From Bacillales bacterium (GTDB lineage Bacteria; Bacillota; Bacilli; Bacillales; DASSOY01), in NCBI GenBank assembly GCA_035700025.1, contig DASSOY010000072.1, forward strand, positions 144,771 to 208,770: a DNA stretch of 64,000 nt. Reading direction: 5' to 3'. Position 1 is the stretch's first letter. Each line of letters starts with the position of its first letter. Below, piece after piece: positions 26,519-35,970 of the stretch. Below the pieces are notes generated by a model. The model saw only the letters and a program-made list of their open reading frames with translations, ran no database searches and was not told the DNA's origin. Both the position numbers and the translations under genes were made by a program.

Positions 26519-26619
26519 ACGCCGCAGGCAGCGGATGTCACATAACCGTCAAAATTTTCGTCAGAAAACGGTCGATAACGCGGTTATAGTGAAGGTAAGG
26601 CGAATTTGGGGTGTTAACG

Positions 26620-28233
26620 TTGGATAAAACGATATGCGAATGCGGACATGACAACCCGTACGGCACGATCTTATGCGAAGCATGCGGGAAACCGCTTGAG
26701 GAAGAACGAACGCGAGAACTATTGACGATGCGCTATGAAGGAAGTGCGCGCCGCTCGCAAACGTATAAAAGAACGGCGATCGACAAAGTGTGGAATTTCT
26801 TTTCCTCGGTCAAAGTCGGCGTGACCCTGATTGTGCTCGTTTTTTCGGCATCGGCGATCGGAACGATTTTTCCTCAAGCCGTGTACATTCCGCCGCAAGC
26901 CGACCCGGCGTCTTTTTATCGCGAACAGTACTGGATTTTCGGCGAATTGTACTACCGGATGGGGTTCGATCATTTGTACAGTTCGTGGTGGTTCATCGTC
27001 TTGATTGCGCTTCTCGGTTTGTCAACGATCATCGCCAGTATCGACCGCGGAGTTCCGTTGTACCGAGCGTTGAAAAATCAAAGCGTCACCCGTCATGACA
27101 TTTTCATGCGCCGGCAGCGCCTGTTCAGCCAAACGGAAACGAAAGCGGTTACCGAGACGATGGCTGCCGCCGAGCGAGCGTTGCGCGAGAAAAGATACAA
27201 CATTCGCGAAGCTGACGGGAACGTGTTTGCGGAAAAAGGAAAGTTTTCGCGGTGGGGTGCTTACGTCAATCATTGCGGCTTGATTATCGTCATGATCGGG
27301 GCGATGCTTCGTTTTTTCCCCGGCATGTACATCGATAAAAATTTCTGGGTCAGCGAAGGGCAAACGAAAAAAATTCCCGGAACGAACGGCGAATATTATA
27401 TTGAAAATCACGATTTCATTTTGGAAATGTACGACAAGAACGATGATCGGTTTGGAAAAGCGGTGCGCGAGGAAGCGAACGGAATGCTTCCGAAAAACTA
27501 TCAAACGAACGTAACGCTTTACCGGCGGACCGATGAGGGGATTCTCGGATCTGATCCGCAATTGAAAAAGATGAAAGACGACAAGATTCGCGTCAATCAT
27601 CCGCTGGAGTTCGGTGATTATGCCGTTTACCAAGTTGACTTTCAGATTAATGCGTTCAGCAAGATGAGCTTTTCGTTAAGCAAAAAGAACAACGAGAAAA
27701 AATCGTTCGGGACGTTCACCGTCGATTTGTACGATCCGAAAGACGTGTATCGGTTGAAAGACGGATACAAAGTGAAATTGCTCGCGTACTTTCCCGATTT
27801 TTATTTTAACGACAAAAACGAACCGGCGACGAAATCGCCGATCCCGAACAACCCGGCGTTTGTTTTCAAAATGTTTACGCCCGATAAGCCGGAAGGCGAA
27901 ACCGCATTTGTCGCGATTCGGAAAAATGCCGATATTAACGGAACGAACGAATACAAGTTGAATTTCGCGGGTCTTGAGACGAAAGACATAAGCGCTTTGA
28001 ACGTTCACAAGGACGAAACGTTATGGATCATCGTATTCGGGGCAATCCTGTTCATGATCGGCGTTGTGCAAGGCTTGTATTGGCAGTACCGCCGGATTTG
28101 GCTGAAAAGAAAAGACGGCGAAATTTGGCTGGCCGCTTCGACGAACAAAAACTGGTACGGGTTGCAAAAAGATTTGCAGCACGTCGCGGACGCGGCCGCA
28201 TTGAATGAACCGAAAGACAAGTTGAAAACCTAA
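26620..28233 (+). CDS. resB: Cytochrome c biogenesis protein ResB
   Basis: 537 residues from a TTG that is 6 nt after GGGGTG and aligns with the B. subtilis N-terminus; a GTG three codons upstream (26611) is the alternative. The N-terminus is a small zinc-ribbon-like Cys cluster (C-E-C-G-H and C-E-A-C-G). Membrane helices follow near residues 65-85, 120-145 and 215-235, then a large extracytoplasmic domain and a last helix near 475-495. ResB and ResC form the system II haem-ligation complex. ResA, the thioredoxin-like partner normally upstream, is absent here. Confidence 0.93.
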   Translation: MDKTICECGHDNPYGTILCEACGKPLEEERTRELLTMRYEGSARRSQTYKRTAIDKVWNFFSSVKVGVTLIVLVFSASAIGTIFPQAVYIPPQADPASFYREQYWIFGELYYRMGFDHLYSSWWFIVLIALLGLSTIIASIDRGVPLYRALKNQSVTRHDIFMRRQRLFSQTETKAVTETMAAAERALREKRYNIREADGNVFAEKGKFSRWGAYVNHCGLIIVMIGAMLRFFPGMYIDKNFWVSEGQTKKIPGTNGEYYIENHDFILEMYDKNDDRFGKAVREEANGMLPKNYQTNVTLYRRTDEGILGSDPQLKKMKDDKIRVNHPLEFGDYAVYQVDFQINAFSKMSFSLSKKNNEKKSFGTFTVDLYDPKDVYRLKDGYKVKLLAYFPDFYFNDKNEPATKSPIPNNPAFVFKMFTPDKPEGETAFVAIRKNADINGTNEYKLNFAGLETKDISALNVHKDETLWIIVFGAILFMIGVVQGLYWQYRRIWLKRKDGEIWLAASTNKNWYGLQKDLQHVADAAALNEPKDKLKT

Positions 28234-28258
28234 AACGAGGAAAGGGGGCGGATGCTCG

Positions 28259-29458
28259 ATGGCCGAATTGAGCAGCAACTTGTTGTTAATCGCATTTATT
28301 TTGTATGTCGCCGACACGATCGTGTTTGCGATTGCTTTGACAGGCAAGAATTGGGACCGCCGCGACCCGGAAGACCATGAGAAAACGTGGGGGCGTCTCG
28401 GTTATTTGCTCGCGTTCTTCGGTTTTCTGTTCCAGCTCGGTTATTTCATCACGCGCTGGATTGCCGAGAGCCACGTGCCTGTCAGCAACCTGTTCGAATT
28501 TACAACCTTTTTCGGCATGATGCTCGTCTTTGCGTTTCTTATCATTTATTCGATTTACAAAAAAAACGTCCTTGGATTGTTCACAATTCCGGTCGCTGTG
28601 ATCGTGATCGCTTACGCGAGCGTGTTTCCTTCGGAAATGGCGCCGCTCATTCCCGCTTTGCAAAGCTACTGGCTTTATATTCACGTTACGACAGCGGCCA
28701 CCGGCGAGGCGATTCTAGCTGTAAGTTTCGGCGCCGGCCTCATTTACTTGATTCGCGTCGTGGACCAATCGAGATCGAGCAAACATACGTTTTGGCTCGA
28801 ATTCGTCATGTATTCGATGTTGGCCACGGTCGCGTTCGTCGTCATCTCTTGGGGGTTTCGGGCCGCCGACTATCATGTCGCTTTCCAATGGGTGAACGAG
28901 AAAGGGGAACAGGCGAAGATCGTGTATGAAATGCCGGCCATTGCCGGACCCTACGAAGGAACAAAACTAACAGAGAACACCTTCGGACCGTTGTTTTCAA
29001 CGCCTTCGTGGATGCACGGCGCCAACGCGCCGACAAAACTGAACACGTTCATTTGGTCGATGTTCGGCGGATTGATTTTATATGGGCTCATTCGTTTGGC
29101 GCTTCGAAAAAGAATTTCCGCGGCCATTCAGCCCGTCGTGAAAGACGTACGCCCGCAGTTGGCGGATGAAATCAGTTACCGCGCGGTAGCGATCGGATTG
29201 CCCGTCTTTACCCTCGGAGGGCTTATTTTCGCCGCGATATGGGCGCAGGAAGCTTGGACCCGATTTTGGGGTTGGGATCCAAAGGAAGTGTGGGCGTTAA
29301 TCACGTTTTTGTTTTATGTCGCGTATTTGCATTTGCGCCTGTCGCGAGGTTGGCACGGAACGAAATCCGCATGGCTTTGCGTGATCGGTTTCGTGATCAT
29401 CATGTTCAATCTCATTTTCGTCAACTTGGTCATTGCCGGATTGCATTCTTACGCTTAA
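28259..29458 (+). CDS. resC: Cytochrome c biogenesis protein ResC
   Basis: 399 residues, ATG after AAAGGGGGCGG. It is a multi-pass membrane protein with the tryptophan-rich haem-handling motif ([18 protein letters not shown]) near residue 330 and flanking histidines. It partners ResB to deliver and attach haem to apocytochromes c outside the membrane. The gene is 25 nt downstream of resB and ends at a terminator before resDE. Confidence 0.95.
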   Translation: MAELSSNLLLIAFILYVADTIVFAIALTGKNWDRRDPEDHEKTWGRLGYLLAFFGFLFQLGYFITRWIAESHVPVSNLFEFTTFFGMMLVFAFLIIYSIYKKNVLGLFTIPVAVIVIAYASVFPSEMAPLIPALQSYWLYIHVTTAATGEAILAVSFGAGLIYLIRVVDQSRSSKHTFWLEFVMYSMLATVAFVVISWGFRAADYHVAFQWVNEKGEQAKIVYEMPAIAGPYEGTKLTENTFGPLFSTPSWMHGANAPTKLNTFIWSMFGGLILYGLIRLALRKRISAAIQPVVKDVRPQLADEISYRAVAIGLPVFTLGGLIFAAIWAQEAWTRFWGWDPKEVWALITFLFYVAYLHLRLSRGWHGTKSAWLCVIGFVIIMFNLIFVNLVIAGLHSYA

Positions 29459-29460
29459 AG

Positions 29461-29484
29461 ACCTTCACGTCTGTGAAGGTTTTT
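29461..29484 (+). terminator. Intrinsic terminator between resC and resD
   Basis: A perfect 8-bp stem (ACCTTCAC / GTGAAGGT) with a 4-nt loop is followed by TTTT. It separates resBC from resDE, though readthrough is possible because no strong promoter is evident before resD. Confidence 0.82.
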
Positions 29485-29521
29485 CCTTCATTTGTTAGTC
29501 AATGTTTAGGAGGGCAAGGAC

Positions 29522-30244
29522 ATGGATATCGATAAAAAAACAACCGTATTGGTCGTCGACGATGAAGAACGGATTCGCCGCCTGCTCCGAATGTATTTGG
29601 AAAGAGAGCATTATTCGGTCGAAGAAGCTGAAGACGGGGAAACGGCGTTGGAAATGGCGCTTGCTAAGGAGTACGACCTTATTTTGCTCGACTTGATGAT
29701 GCCGGGGATGGACGGCGAAGAAGTGTGCCGGCGTTTGCGCGAGAAAAAAGCGACCCCGGTCATCATGTTGACGGCGAAAGAAGAGGAAGCTGACCGAGTG
29801 CAAGGTTTTGAAGCGGGGACCGACGATTACGTTGTAAAGCCGTTCAGTCCGCGCGAGGTCGTGCTGCGCGTGAAAGCGTTGCTCAGAAGGGCGTCGACGA
29901 CGAAATTTCTCGAAACCGATACGACGACGAAAAACGTGCTCATGTTTCCGCATTTGATGATCGATCACGATGCCCACCGCGTGAAAGTGGATGACAAGGA
30001 AGTCAGTTTGACACCGAAAGAATACGAACTGATCTATTTCCTCGCTCAAGCGCCGGATAAAGTATTTTCCCGCGAACAGTTGTTAAAGGAAGTGTGGAAT
30101 TACGATTTCTTCGGCGATTTGCGGACGGTCGACACGCACGTAAAACGATTGCGTGAAAAATTAAGCCGAATTTCCCCCGAGGCGGCCGACATGATTGTCA
30201 CCGTTTGGGGAGTCGGCTACAAGTTTGAGGTCGTGAACGAGTAA
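29522..30244 (+). CDS. resD: Response regulator ResD (OmpR family)
   Basis: 240 residues, ATG after TTAGGAGGG. The receiver domain has the acidic pair D-D-E near residue 13, the phosphoacceptor D57 in [12 protein letters not shown], and a conserved K in V-V-K-P-F. The C-terminal OmpR-type winged helix covers about 140-238. It controls respiration and anaerobic genes in B. subtilis. The stop overlaps the resE start (TAATG). Confidence 0.95.
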   Translation: MDIDKKTTVLVVDDEERIRRLLRMYLEREHYSVEEAEDGETALEMALAKEYDLILLDLMMPGMDGEEVCRRLREKKATPVIMLTAKEEEADRVQGFEAGTDDYVVKPFSPREVVLRVKALLRRASTTKFLETDTTTKNVLMFPHLMIDHDAHRVKVDDKEVSLTPKEYELIYFLAQAPDKVFSREQLLKEVWNYDFFGDLRTVDTHVKRLREKLSRISPEAADMIVTVWGVGYKFEVVNE

Positions 30245-32010
30245 TGACGTGGTTATGGCGCAGTGTCGTCGGTAAGTTATGGATCACCATATTAATGCTC
30301 GTTTCGGTCGTTTTGTTTATTTTGACGGTGCTTTTGCTGCAATTTTTTGAAAATTATTATACACAGCAAGCGGAACAAGACTTGAAAGGATTGGCTTGGC
30401 AAATTTCCGGGATCATGGAAAAATATGATGACCACGATACGGCATTGAACACATCTTGGGAAATTTTAAAAGCGCACGCCGCACGGGGGTTGATCGTGAA
30501 AAACGATGAAACGCAATGGGCGTCTCCGCAAAAGCCGGATTTGCCGAGCTTGTCTTACGAAGTTTTTCAAAACGATCCGGAACTTTCCCGTGTTTTGGAA
30601 AACGACAAGCCGGTCACGAAACTCGGCGGACGCAAAAACATATTGATCGTCGGCGTTCCGATGCATTTGAACGGCAATGACGGGGCCGTCTATTTATATC
30701 AATCGCTCGAGGTCATCCGCCATACGACCGACCAAGCGAAAAAACTCATTTACATCAGTGCCGCGATCGCGATCATTTTAACGACGTTTTTCGCATTCTT
30801 CCTTTCCACGCGCATCGCGGCGCCGCTGAGAAAAATGCGCGAGGCGGCGTTGCAGGTCGCGCAAGGAAAGTTCAACGTGAAAGTACCGATCGTCACCCAT
30901 GATGAAATCGGGGAACTCGCCGTTGCTTTCAACCGAATGGGGCGGGAGCTCAAGGGGAACATCACCGCGCTCAATCAAGAAAAAGAACAGCTGTCCGGAG
31001 TGTTAAGCAGCATGGCCGACGGCGTGTTGACGTTTGACCGAAACGGAAAAATTCTCGTGACGAATCCGCCCGCCCGCCGCTTTCTGCAAGCATGGCATCA
31101 TGACAACGGCAATGAAGCGAGGCACGAGCTGCCCGATGCCGTAAACGAATTGTTTACTCGCGTCGTCAATCTCGAAAAAGAACAAATGACGGAAGTCACC
31201 ATTCAAGGGCGCAGCTGGGTGCTTGTCATGACGCCGTTGTATAACCAGGCGTTCATAAGAGGAGCGGTGGCAGTGCTTCGCGATATGACGGAGGAGCGGC
31301 GGCTCGATAAATTGAGGAAAGATTTCATCGCCAACGTTTCGCATGAATTGCGCACGCCAGTTTCCATGTTGCGCGGCTACAGCGAAGCGATCGTCGATGA
31401 CATCGCAGCTTCCGATGCGGAAAAAAAAGAAATCGCGAGAATCATCTACGAAGAGTCGCTTCGCATGGGCCGGCTCGTCAATGAACTGCTCGACTTGGCG
31501 CGTATGGAAGCGGGCCACATTCACATTCGTCGGGTGGAAGTCGGGATCACCGAATACTTCGAACGGATCATTCGCAAGTTCAGCGGGATCGCGAAGGAAA
31601 AACATGTCGAATTGACCTTGTCCTTAAAAGGGGAAGGAGAAGCCGTCTTTGATCCAGACCGCATCGAGCAAGTGTTGACGAATCTGATCGATAATGCGAT
31701 TCGCCATTGCTCGGAAGGCGGGGAAGTCACTTTGGCGGTCGCCGCGATGAAGGACGGCATGAAAGTGTCGGTCGCCGATACCGGTTCAGGTATTCCCGAA
31801 GAGGATCTTCCTTTCGTGTTTGAACGTTTCTACAAAGCCGACAAAGCGAGAACGAGAGGCCGCAAGTCAGGCACGGGACTCGGACTGGCGATCGCGAAAA
31901 ATCTCGTCGAAGCCCATGAAGGGTCGATCGGCGTGAAAAGCAAGATCGGTGAAGGGACGACGTTTTCGTTTTTCATTCCGCGAATTTCGGAGGATCGCGG
32001 CAAATCGTGA
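30244..32010 (+). CDS. resE: Sensor histidine kinase ResE
   Basis: 588 residues. Two membrane helices (about 10-35 and 165-187) flank an extracytoplasmic sensor domain; HAMP (about 190-245), PAS (about 250-350), HisKA with the phosphoacceptor H367 (V-S-H-E-L-R-T-P) and a HATPase domain ([24 protein letters not shown]) follow. It phosphorylates ResD in response to respiratory or redox state. Translation is coupled to resD through TAATG. Confidence 0.95.
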   Translation: MTWLWRSVVGKLWITILMLVSVVLFILTVLLLQFFENYYTQQAEQDLKGLAWQISGIMEKYDDHDTALNTSWEILKAHAARGLIVKNDETQWASPQKPDLPSLSYEVFQNDPELSRVLENDKPVTKLGGRKNILIVGVPMHLNGNDGAVYLYQSLEVIRHTTDQAKKLIYISAAIAIILTTFFAFFLSTRIAAPLRKMREAALQVAQGKFNVKVPIVTHDEIGELAVAFNRMGRELKGNITALNQEKEQLSGVLSSMADGVLTFDRNGKILVTNPPARRFLQAWHHDNGNEARHELPDAVNELFTRVVNLEKEQMTEVTIQGRSWVLVMTPLYNQAFIRGAVAVLRDMTEERRLDKLRKDFIANVSHELRTPVSMLRGYSEAIVDDIAASDAEKKEIARIIYEESLRMGRLVNELLDLARMEAGHIHIRRVEVGITEYFERIIRKFSGIAKEKHVELTLSLKGEGEAVFDPDRIEQVLTNLIDNAIRHCSEGGEVTLAVAAMKDGMKVSVADTGSGIPEEDLPFVFERFYKADKARTRGRKSGTGLGLAIAKNLVEAHEGSIGVKSKIGEGTTFSFFIPRISEDRGKS

Positions 32011-32031
32011 CGTTTTCTCTTGTTCCATAAG

Positions 32032-32074
32032 AAACAGCGGAGGCAGCCCGCACGGGCGGCTTCCGCTGTTTTTG
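32032..32074 (+). terminator. Intrinsic terminator of resDE
   Basis: A long GC-rich hairpin, with AACAGCGG pairing to CCGCTGTT and an inner GCCCG / CGGGC stem, is followed by a T tract. Confidence 0.85.
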
Positions 32075-32084
32075 TGCGTGAGGG

Positions 32085-32113
32085 TAATAAAAGAACGCAT
32101 GCCTTCATACAAT
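32085..32113 (+). promoter_or_regulatory. Sigma-E-type (or sigma-K) promoter of the M23/LysM gene
   Basis: CATACAAT is a perfect sigma-E -10 (CATACAMT); with the next base it also fits the sigma-K form CATAnnnTA. A -35-like TAATAAA (five of seven) lies 14 nt upstream. The start point would be near 32120, about 44 nt before the coding start. This points to mother-cell expression. Confidence 0.55.
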
Positions 32114-32163
32114 AGGGCATAGGTTTGTACAAGCCGCGCATGAATGAAAAGGAGATGGATGAA

Positions 32164-32928
32164 ATGAACGATTTCATAAAAAGGGTTGCCGTTGTCTTCC
32201 TCTTGTTTGTCGGAATTTCCTTGTTGATTCTTGGAGGCAAGAAAATCGACGCCGCCGGAACAGATGAATGGCAATGGCCGATCGATGGTGTCATTACCAG
32301 CACCTTCGGCGAACGAGGCGGCACCCATTACGGCATCGACCTTGCAGCTCCGAAAGGAACACCGGTGCATGCGGCGAAAGCGGGCGTCGTGAAAAAGTCG
32401 TATCGTTCGGCCAGCTATGGAAATGTTGTCTTTCTTTTACATAACAACGGGTATGAAACGGTATACGCCCATCTCGAGAAACGGTACGTGAACAAAGGAG
32501 AACACGTGCAGCAAGGGGAAGTGATCGGACGAGTCGGAAGCACCGGGCATTCGACCGGGCCGCACTTGCATTTTGAGGTGCACAACGGGCTGTGGAACGT
32601 TCACAAAACGAAAGCCGTAGATCCTTTGCTTGTGCTCGGCAACGATCAGCCGCCAGCCTCCTCCGTGCATGCAAGCGGGATCGACAAGTCTTCGCCGGAC
32701 GAGACCGCAGGCGCGAAAATCGTCTATACGATCAAAAAAGGAGACACCCTTTGGGCGCTCTCCCGAATGTACGATGTTTCGGTCAATGAGTTGAAACGTT
32801 GGAACGGCTTGTCGTCCGATTTGATTATTGCCGGCGATACGCTCGTCATTCACAAGGCTCCGCTGCAGACGTACAGCGGCTATAAGCTCCAGCGGTTAAG
32901 CGGCGCCTTTCCTCATCCGCAAACATAA
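32164..32928 (+). CDS. M23 peptidase with C-terminal LysM, probably sporulation-controlled
   Basis: 254 residues from the ATG 9 nt after AAAAGGAG; upstream in-frame ATGs are too close to that site. A membrane anchor or signal helix (about residues 8-26) precedes an M23 (LytM-type) domain with the zinc ligands in H-Y-G-I-D and H-L-H-F-E-V-H. A LysM domain (Y-T-I-K-K-G-D-T-L-W-A-L) lies at about 197-240. Such proteins cleave peptide cross-bridges or regulate cell-wall hydrolysis from outside the membrane. It has no counterpart between resE and ypbD in B. subtilis that I recall. The upstream promoter suggests a role in the mother cell, for example in cortex or engulfment. Confidence 0.85.
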   Translation: MNDFIKRVAVVFLLFVGISLLILGGKKIDAAGTDEWQWPIDGVITSTFGERGGTHYGIDLAAPKGTPVHAAKAGVVKKSYRSASYGNVVFLLHNNGYETVYAHLEKRYVNKGEHVQQGEVIGRVGSTGHSTGPHLHFEVHNGLWNVHKTKAVDPLLVLGNDQPPASSVHASGIDKSSPDETAGAKIVYTIKKGDTLWALSRMYDVSVNELKRWNGLSSDLIIAGDTLVIHKAPLQTYSGYKLQRLSGAFPHPQT

Positions 32929-32949
32929 AAAGGCAGGATTGCTCCTGCC
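32927..32949 (-). terminator. Intrinsic terminator of ppa (minus strand)
   Basis: The stem GGCAGGA / TCCTGCC with a 4-nt loop is flanked on the plus strand by AAAAA, so the minus-strand transcript ends in a U tract. It may also stop the convergent M23 gene transcript weakly. Confidence 0.82.
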
Positions 32950-32955
32950 CGTCAA

Positions 32956-33450
32956 TTACTGTTGTTCGTACCTTTTGAAAGATTCGTCGATCACTTGAGC
33001 CGCTCGATCCGACCCTTCCCAATCACCGATCGTCGTTTTTTTGTTTTCCAAGTCTTTGTACACTTTGAAGAAATGCGCGATTTCATCCAGCACGTGCTTT
33101 GGCATGTCTTCAAGGCTGGTCACGTCATTGAAGCGCGGATCCTCAGTCGGTACGGCAAGCAATTTTTCGTCTTGTCCTTTTTCATCGCTCATGTTCAACA
33201 TGCCGATTACCCGGGACTCGATCACGCAGCCGGGAAACGTCGGGAATGTCGTGTACACGAGGACGTCGAGCGGATCGCCGTCTAAGGCCAATGTATTTTC
33301 TATGTAACCGTACTCTGTCGGGTAATGCATCGGTGAAAACAAAACACGGTCCAGCTTAAATACGCCTTTTTCCTTGTCAAACTCATACTTGTTCTGGCTT
33401 CCGGCCGGAATTTCTACCAGCACGTCGACCACGCGGTTTTCTTTACTCAT
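32956..33450 (-). CDS. ppa: Inorganic pyrophosphatase, family I
   Basis: 164 residues on the minus strand, ATG after GAGGAGGATG. The family I signature D-G-D-P-L-D-V-L-V is present, together with K-Y-E, Y-P-x-E-Y-G-Y and the later E-D-P-R metal ligand region. It hydrolyses PPi to two phosphates, driving biosynthetic reactions. B. subtilis uses the unrelated family II enzyme (PpaC), so a family I enzyme here resembles Geobacillus-type genomes. The gene is flanked by its own promoter and terminator. Confidence 0.94.
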   Translation of the reverse strand: MSKENRVVDVLVEIPAGSQNKYEFDKEKGVFKLDRVLFSPMHYPTEYGYIENTLALDGDPLDVLVYTTFPTFPGCVIESRVIGMLNMSDEKGQDEKLLAVPTEDPRFNDVTSLEDMPKHVLDEIAHFFKVYKDLENKKTTIGDWEGSDRAAQVIDESFKRYEQQ

Positions 33451-33488
33451 GAAACATCCTCCTCTTCAGTTCTTGCCTTCACGTACTC

Positions 33489-33494
33489 ATTATA
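33489..33494 (-). promoter_or_regulatory. -10 element of the ppa promoter (minus strand)
   Basis: TATAAT on the minus strand, about 39 nt before the ppa start. No good -35 is evident upstream; the sequence there includes a CCGATATCGG palindrome. Confidence 0.5.
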
Positions 33495-33574
33495 GCAATT
33501 CCGATATCGGAAAAAAAGCATCAGCCCGTTTGCCGGTGAATGGCGGTTTTTCCGTCGGTTTTTGCTGAAAAGAT

Positions 33575-33583
33575 TGGTATAAT
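33575..33583 (+). promoter_or_regulatory. Extended -10 promoter of the ypbD-like gene
   Basis: TGGTATAAT, an extended -10 without a clear -35, lies 36 nt before the start of the CPBP protease gene. Confidence 0.55.
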
Positions 33584-33619
33584 GGAGAAAGTACGCAAAA
33601 CGTTGAAATTGGAGCTGTT

Positions 33620-34276
33620 ATGAGACGTAAACAAAGTCAGGCGGAGAAAATCCGACAACTGTCCGATCACGAGTTGATCATCAATCTGTATGTGACGCAA
33701 TTGCTGCTTGCCGCCGTTACGGTGATTCTCGCTTTCTTGTTTTTCGACTATCCCGGCGACATCGGCGAATGGATTCGGTGGCGTCCCTTGGCGATCGTCA
33801 TGTATGGCGGCGGTTTCGCCCTTCTCGTGCTGCTGCTGGATTGGTTTTTAACGGTTACAGTTCCGGATGAACTATACAGTGACGGGGGCGTCAATGAAAG
33901 AATATTTTCCGCGCTGTCGGTGCCGCATATTTTCGTCGCCGCGCTTGTCATAGCTGTCGTTGAGGAATGCTTGTTCCGCGGCGTCTTGCAAGTGCAGTTC
34001 GGAATCGTCTTTGCCAGTGCGTTGTTTGCCGTGCTTCATATTCGATATTTGCGGAAAGTCGTTTTGTTTTTCGTTACCGTGGTATTAAGTTTTATGTTAG
34101 GCTGGCTGTTTTTGGTTACGCACAATTTGCTGGCGACGATCTTTGCCCATTTTGTCATCGATTTCGTACTCGGTGTTACCGTTCACTTTCATGCTCAAAA
34201 AAAAGGAGGCGGTAAGGTTGAATCAACAGAAAACGGAAGAATCCCTTCCGACGGGAACACAGACCCGGACAGATGA
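33620..34276 (+). CDS. ypbD: CPBP-family intramembrane metalloprotease (YpbD-like)
   Basis: 218 residues, ATG. It is a multi-pass membrane protein with the Abi/CPBP motifs: E-E-C-L-F-R-G near residue 118, a conserved histidine in F-A-V-L-H-I-R near residue 142, and H-F-V-I-D near residue 178. Family members are Rce1-like intramembrane endopeptidases; the substrate here is unknown. Position upstream of ypbE/ypbF-like genes matches B. subtilis ypbD. Its 3' end overlaps the next gene by 59 nt in a different frame. Confidence 0.85.
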   Translation: MRRKQSQAEKIRQLSDHELIINLYVTQLLLAAVTVILAFLFFDYPGDIGEWIRWRPLAIVMYGGGFALLVLLLDWFLTVTVPDELYSDGGVNERIFSALSVPHIFVAALVIAVVEECLFRGVLQVQFGIVFASALFAVLHIRYLRKVVLFFVTVVLSFMLGWLFLVTHNLLATIFAHFVIDFVLGVTVHFHAQKKGGGKVESTENGRIPSDGNTDPDR

Positions 34277-34442
34277 TTCGCTCGAACATCCTTTGCCGTC
34301 GAGGAGAGAACTTCACGGAAAAAAGAAAAAGAACAATAAGAAGAAACGCATTCCATCTTCATTCGTTCCGAAGGTCATTCTCGCATTATTCATGGCTTTC
34401 GTCATAGCAGCTGTCCTATACAGCATCATGCACCATTCTTGA
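34218..34442 (+). CDS. Small single-pass membrane protein at the ypbE position
   Basis: 74 residues from a TTG spaced 8 nt from AAAGGAGG, overlapping the ypbD 3' end by 59 nt. It has a polar N-terminus, a lysine-rich patch (about 35-45), and one membrane helix (about 49-71) ending six residues before the stop. B. subtilis YpbE has a similar basic segment and helix but continues into a C-terminal LysM domain, which is missing here. The strong ribosome site supports expression. The function is unknown; a shortened YpbE is an inference from position and layout. Confidence 0.65.
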   Translation: MNQQKTEESLPTGTQTRTDDSLEHPLPSRRELHGKKKKNNKKKRIPSSFVPKVILALFMAFVIAAVLYSIMHHS

Positions 34443-34543
34443 CCTTGCTGCCGGTGTCCCCGATATCGTGCCGCAGTTTTCAACCCTATCGTTTCATAGG
34501 ACGATGTACATGCGCATAAAATAAAAGGCGAGGGGGTTGAAGT

Positions 34544-34993
34544 ATGGAGGATTTCGCGGAGGAACGATACGTTTCGGAAGTGACGAGAAACGTATTGAAA
34601 GAACTGATTGAGCGCAAACAGGAACTGAACCGTTGCAGAAAACATACGCTCAGAGGGAGCGTTTGCATGCTGACAGGCGTTGCGTCGTTGTTTCTATACG
34701 CGTTGGCAACGAAGGGGTCATTGCTGAGCGACTTTTCGTTCGCATCGTTGCAACAAATGTTTCGGGATCCGCTGATCTGGGGATTGACTCTGTTCGTTCT
34801 TGCTGCTTATTTGTATCTCAGGGCGGTGTCGATCAAAGCGAAAGAAGCTGACGACGAATACGAGGAGTTGAGGGAAGAGATTATCGAGCGGTTGGAAGAA
34901 TTGTTCGGCGAGCCGGACGCATGGAAACATCGCCACCTCGTGTTTCGCCGGCTCGAACAAGGTCATGACATTAATTTATACCACACGCATTAG
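34544..34993 (+). CDS. ypbF: YpbF family membrane protein (DUF2663)
   Basis: 149 residues, ATG after GAGGGGGTTG. Two membrane helices (about 42-63 and 80-101) are followed by a highly acidic coiled segment (E-E-L-R-E-E-I-I-E-R-L-E-E). Order between ypbD/E and ypbG matches B. subtilis ypbF. The function is unknown. It converges with the next gene, overlapping by 4 nt at the stops. Confidence 0.75.
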   Translation: MEDFAEERYVSEVTRNVLKELIERKQELNRCRKHTLRGSVCMLTGVASLFLYALATKGSLLSDFSFASLQQMFRDPLIWGLTLFVLAAYLYLRAVSIKAKEADDEYEELREEIIERLEELFGEPDAWKHRHLVFRRLEQGHDINLYHTH

Positions 34994-35220
34994 CTTCCAT
35001 TTTCCTTTAAGTACGGACAACCAAAGATCATATGTCCGCTTCGATTGAAAAATTGGTCGTTGACACAAATGAATTGGTCGCTGTAGAGACGGATTTTGCC
35101 GAACGCGACCGTCTTGTTTTCTCTCGTCGAAAAGACTTCGACGGGTAAGCCAAGCCGCTGGTTGTACGATAAATCTTCATTCAGCACGAGTGATTTGGAT
35201 GTAATTTTTGCGATTTTCAT
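34990..35220 (-). CDS. Conserved-looking small protein of unknown function
   Basis: 76 residues on the minus strand. The ATG after GAGAGAGG is chosen; a TTG five codons earlier is also in frame. The protein (M-K-I-A-K-I-T-S-K-S) has a regular beta-rich pattern and few charged runs, with a C-terminal F-G-C-P-Y segment. No membrane helix. It follows the cotJ operon on the same strand but has its own sigma-A-like promoter and is separated from cotJC by a terminator. I do not recognise the family with confidence. Confidence 0.68.
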   Translation of the reverse strand: MKIAKITSKSLVLNEDLSYNQRLGLPVEVFSTRENKTVAFGKIRLYSDQFICVNDQFFNRSGHMIFGCPYLKENGS

Positions 35221-35264
35221 GGGGCCTCTCTCCAAGCATTAAAAAGTTGGCTTTGCCTTCTCTA

Positions 35265-35293
35265 ATGATAACGAAAATTTACAGAAAATTCAA
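35265..35293 (-). promoter_or_regulatory. Sigma-A-type promoter of the small minus-strand gene
   Basis: On the minus strand TTGAAT and TATCAT are separated by 17 nt, placing the start point near 35258, about 38 nt before the ATG at 35220. Confidence 0.55.
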
Positions 35294-35338
35294 TGCCCGC
35301 AAGTCAGAAATTTTCGACTTCATTCCCCAATTTTCGCC

Positions 35339-35376
35339 AAAAAGCAACGAATTGGACCGCCTCGCGGCGGCCGTTG
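35339..35376 (-). terminator. Intrinsic terminator of the cotJ operon (minus strand)
   Basis: On the minus strand AGCAACG pairs with CGTTGCT around an inner GCCGCC / GGCGG hairpin, and TTTTT follows. It starts at the cotJC stop codon. Confidence 0.8.
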
Positions 35377-35377
35377 C

Positions 35378-35947
35378 TCAAAAGAATTTTTTCTTCCCTT
35401 GGTCTTCTTTTAAGATTTCCACGGCTTCGCGAAAACGCTGCGAATGAACGACTTCTCGTTCCCGCAAAAACCGCAGACCGTCGTTCAAATCCGGATCATC
35501 CGACATATTGATGATCCACTGGTACGTGGCTCTCGCTTTTTCCTCGGCGGCGATGTCTTCATACAAGTCGGCGATTGGATCGCCTTTCGCCTGAATGTAA
35601 GCGGCCGTCCACGGTTTCCCGGCGGCATTATGGTAAAACAACGCTTTGTCGTGATCGGCGTAATGGTCGCCGAGACCAGCCCGTTTCATGTCTTCGGCGG
35701 TCGCGTCTTTCGTGAGTTTGTACACCATCGTCGCGATCATTTCGAGATGCGCCAGTTCTTCGGTGCCGATATCGTTCAACAAACCGACGACTTTATCGGG
35801 TATCGTGTAACGCTGATTCAAATAACGCAAGGCAGCGGACAGCTCGCCGTCGGCCCCGCCGTATTGTTCGATCAAAAATCTCGCAAGTGTAGGGTTGCAC
35901 GTGCTCACGCGCACCGGGTACTGCAATTTTTTTTCATAAATCCACAT
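35378..35947 (-). CDS. cotJC: Spore coat protein CotJC (manganese catalase family)
   Basis: 189 residues on the minus strand, ATG after AGGAGGTAACG. It is a ferritin-like helical-bundle protein of the manganese catalase family; metal-ligand candidates are visible in E-E-L-A-H-L-E-M and E-E-K-A-R-A-T-Y and in V-V-H-S-Q-R-F. CotJC is an inner-coat protein whose assembly depends on CotJA. It is the last gene of the cotJABC operon. Confidence 0.93.
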   Translation of the reverse strand: MWIYEKKLQYPVRVSTCNPTLARFLIEQYGGADGELSAALRYLNQRYTIPDKVVGLLNDIGTEELAHLEMIATMVYKLTKDATAEDMKRAGLGDHYADHDKALFYHNAAGKPWTAAYIQAKGDPIADLYEDIAAEEKARATYQWIINMSDDPDLNDGLRFLREREVVHSQRFREAVEILKEDQGKKKFF

Positions 35948-35970
35948 ACGTTACCTCCTGACTCGATTTC

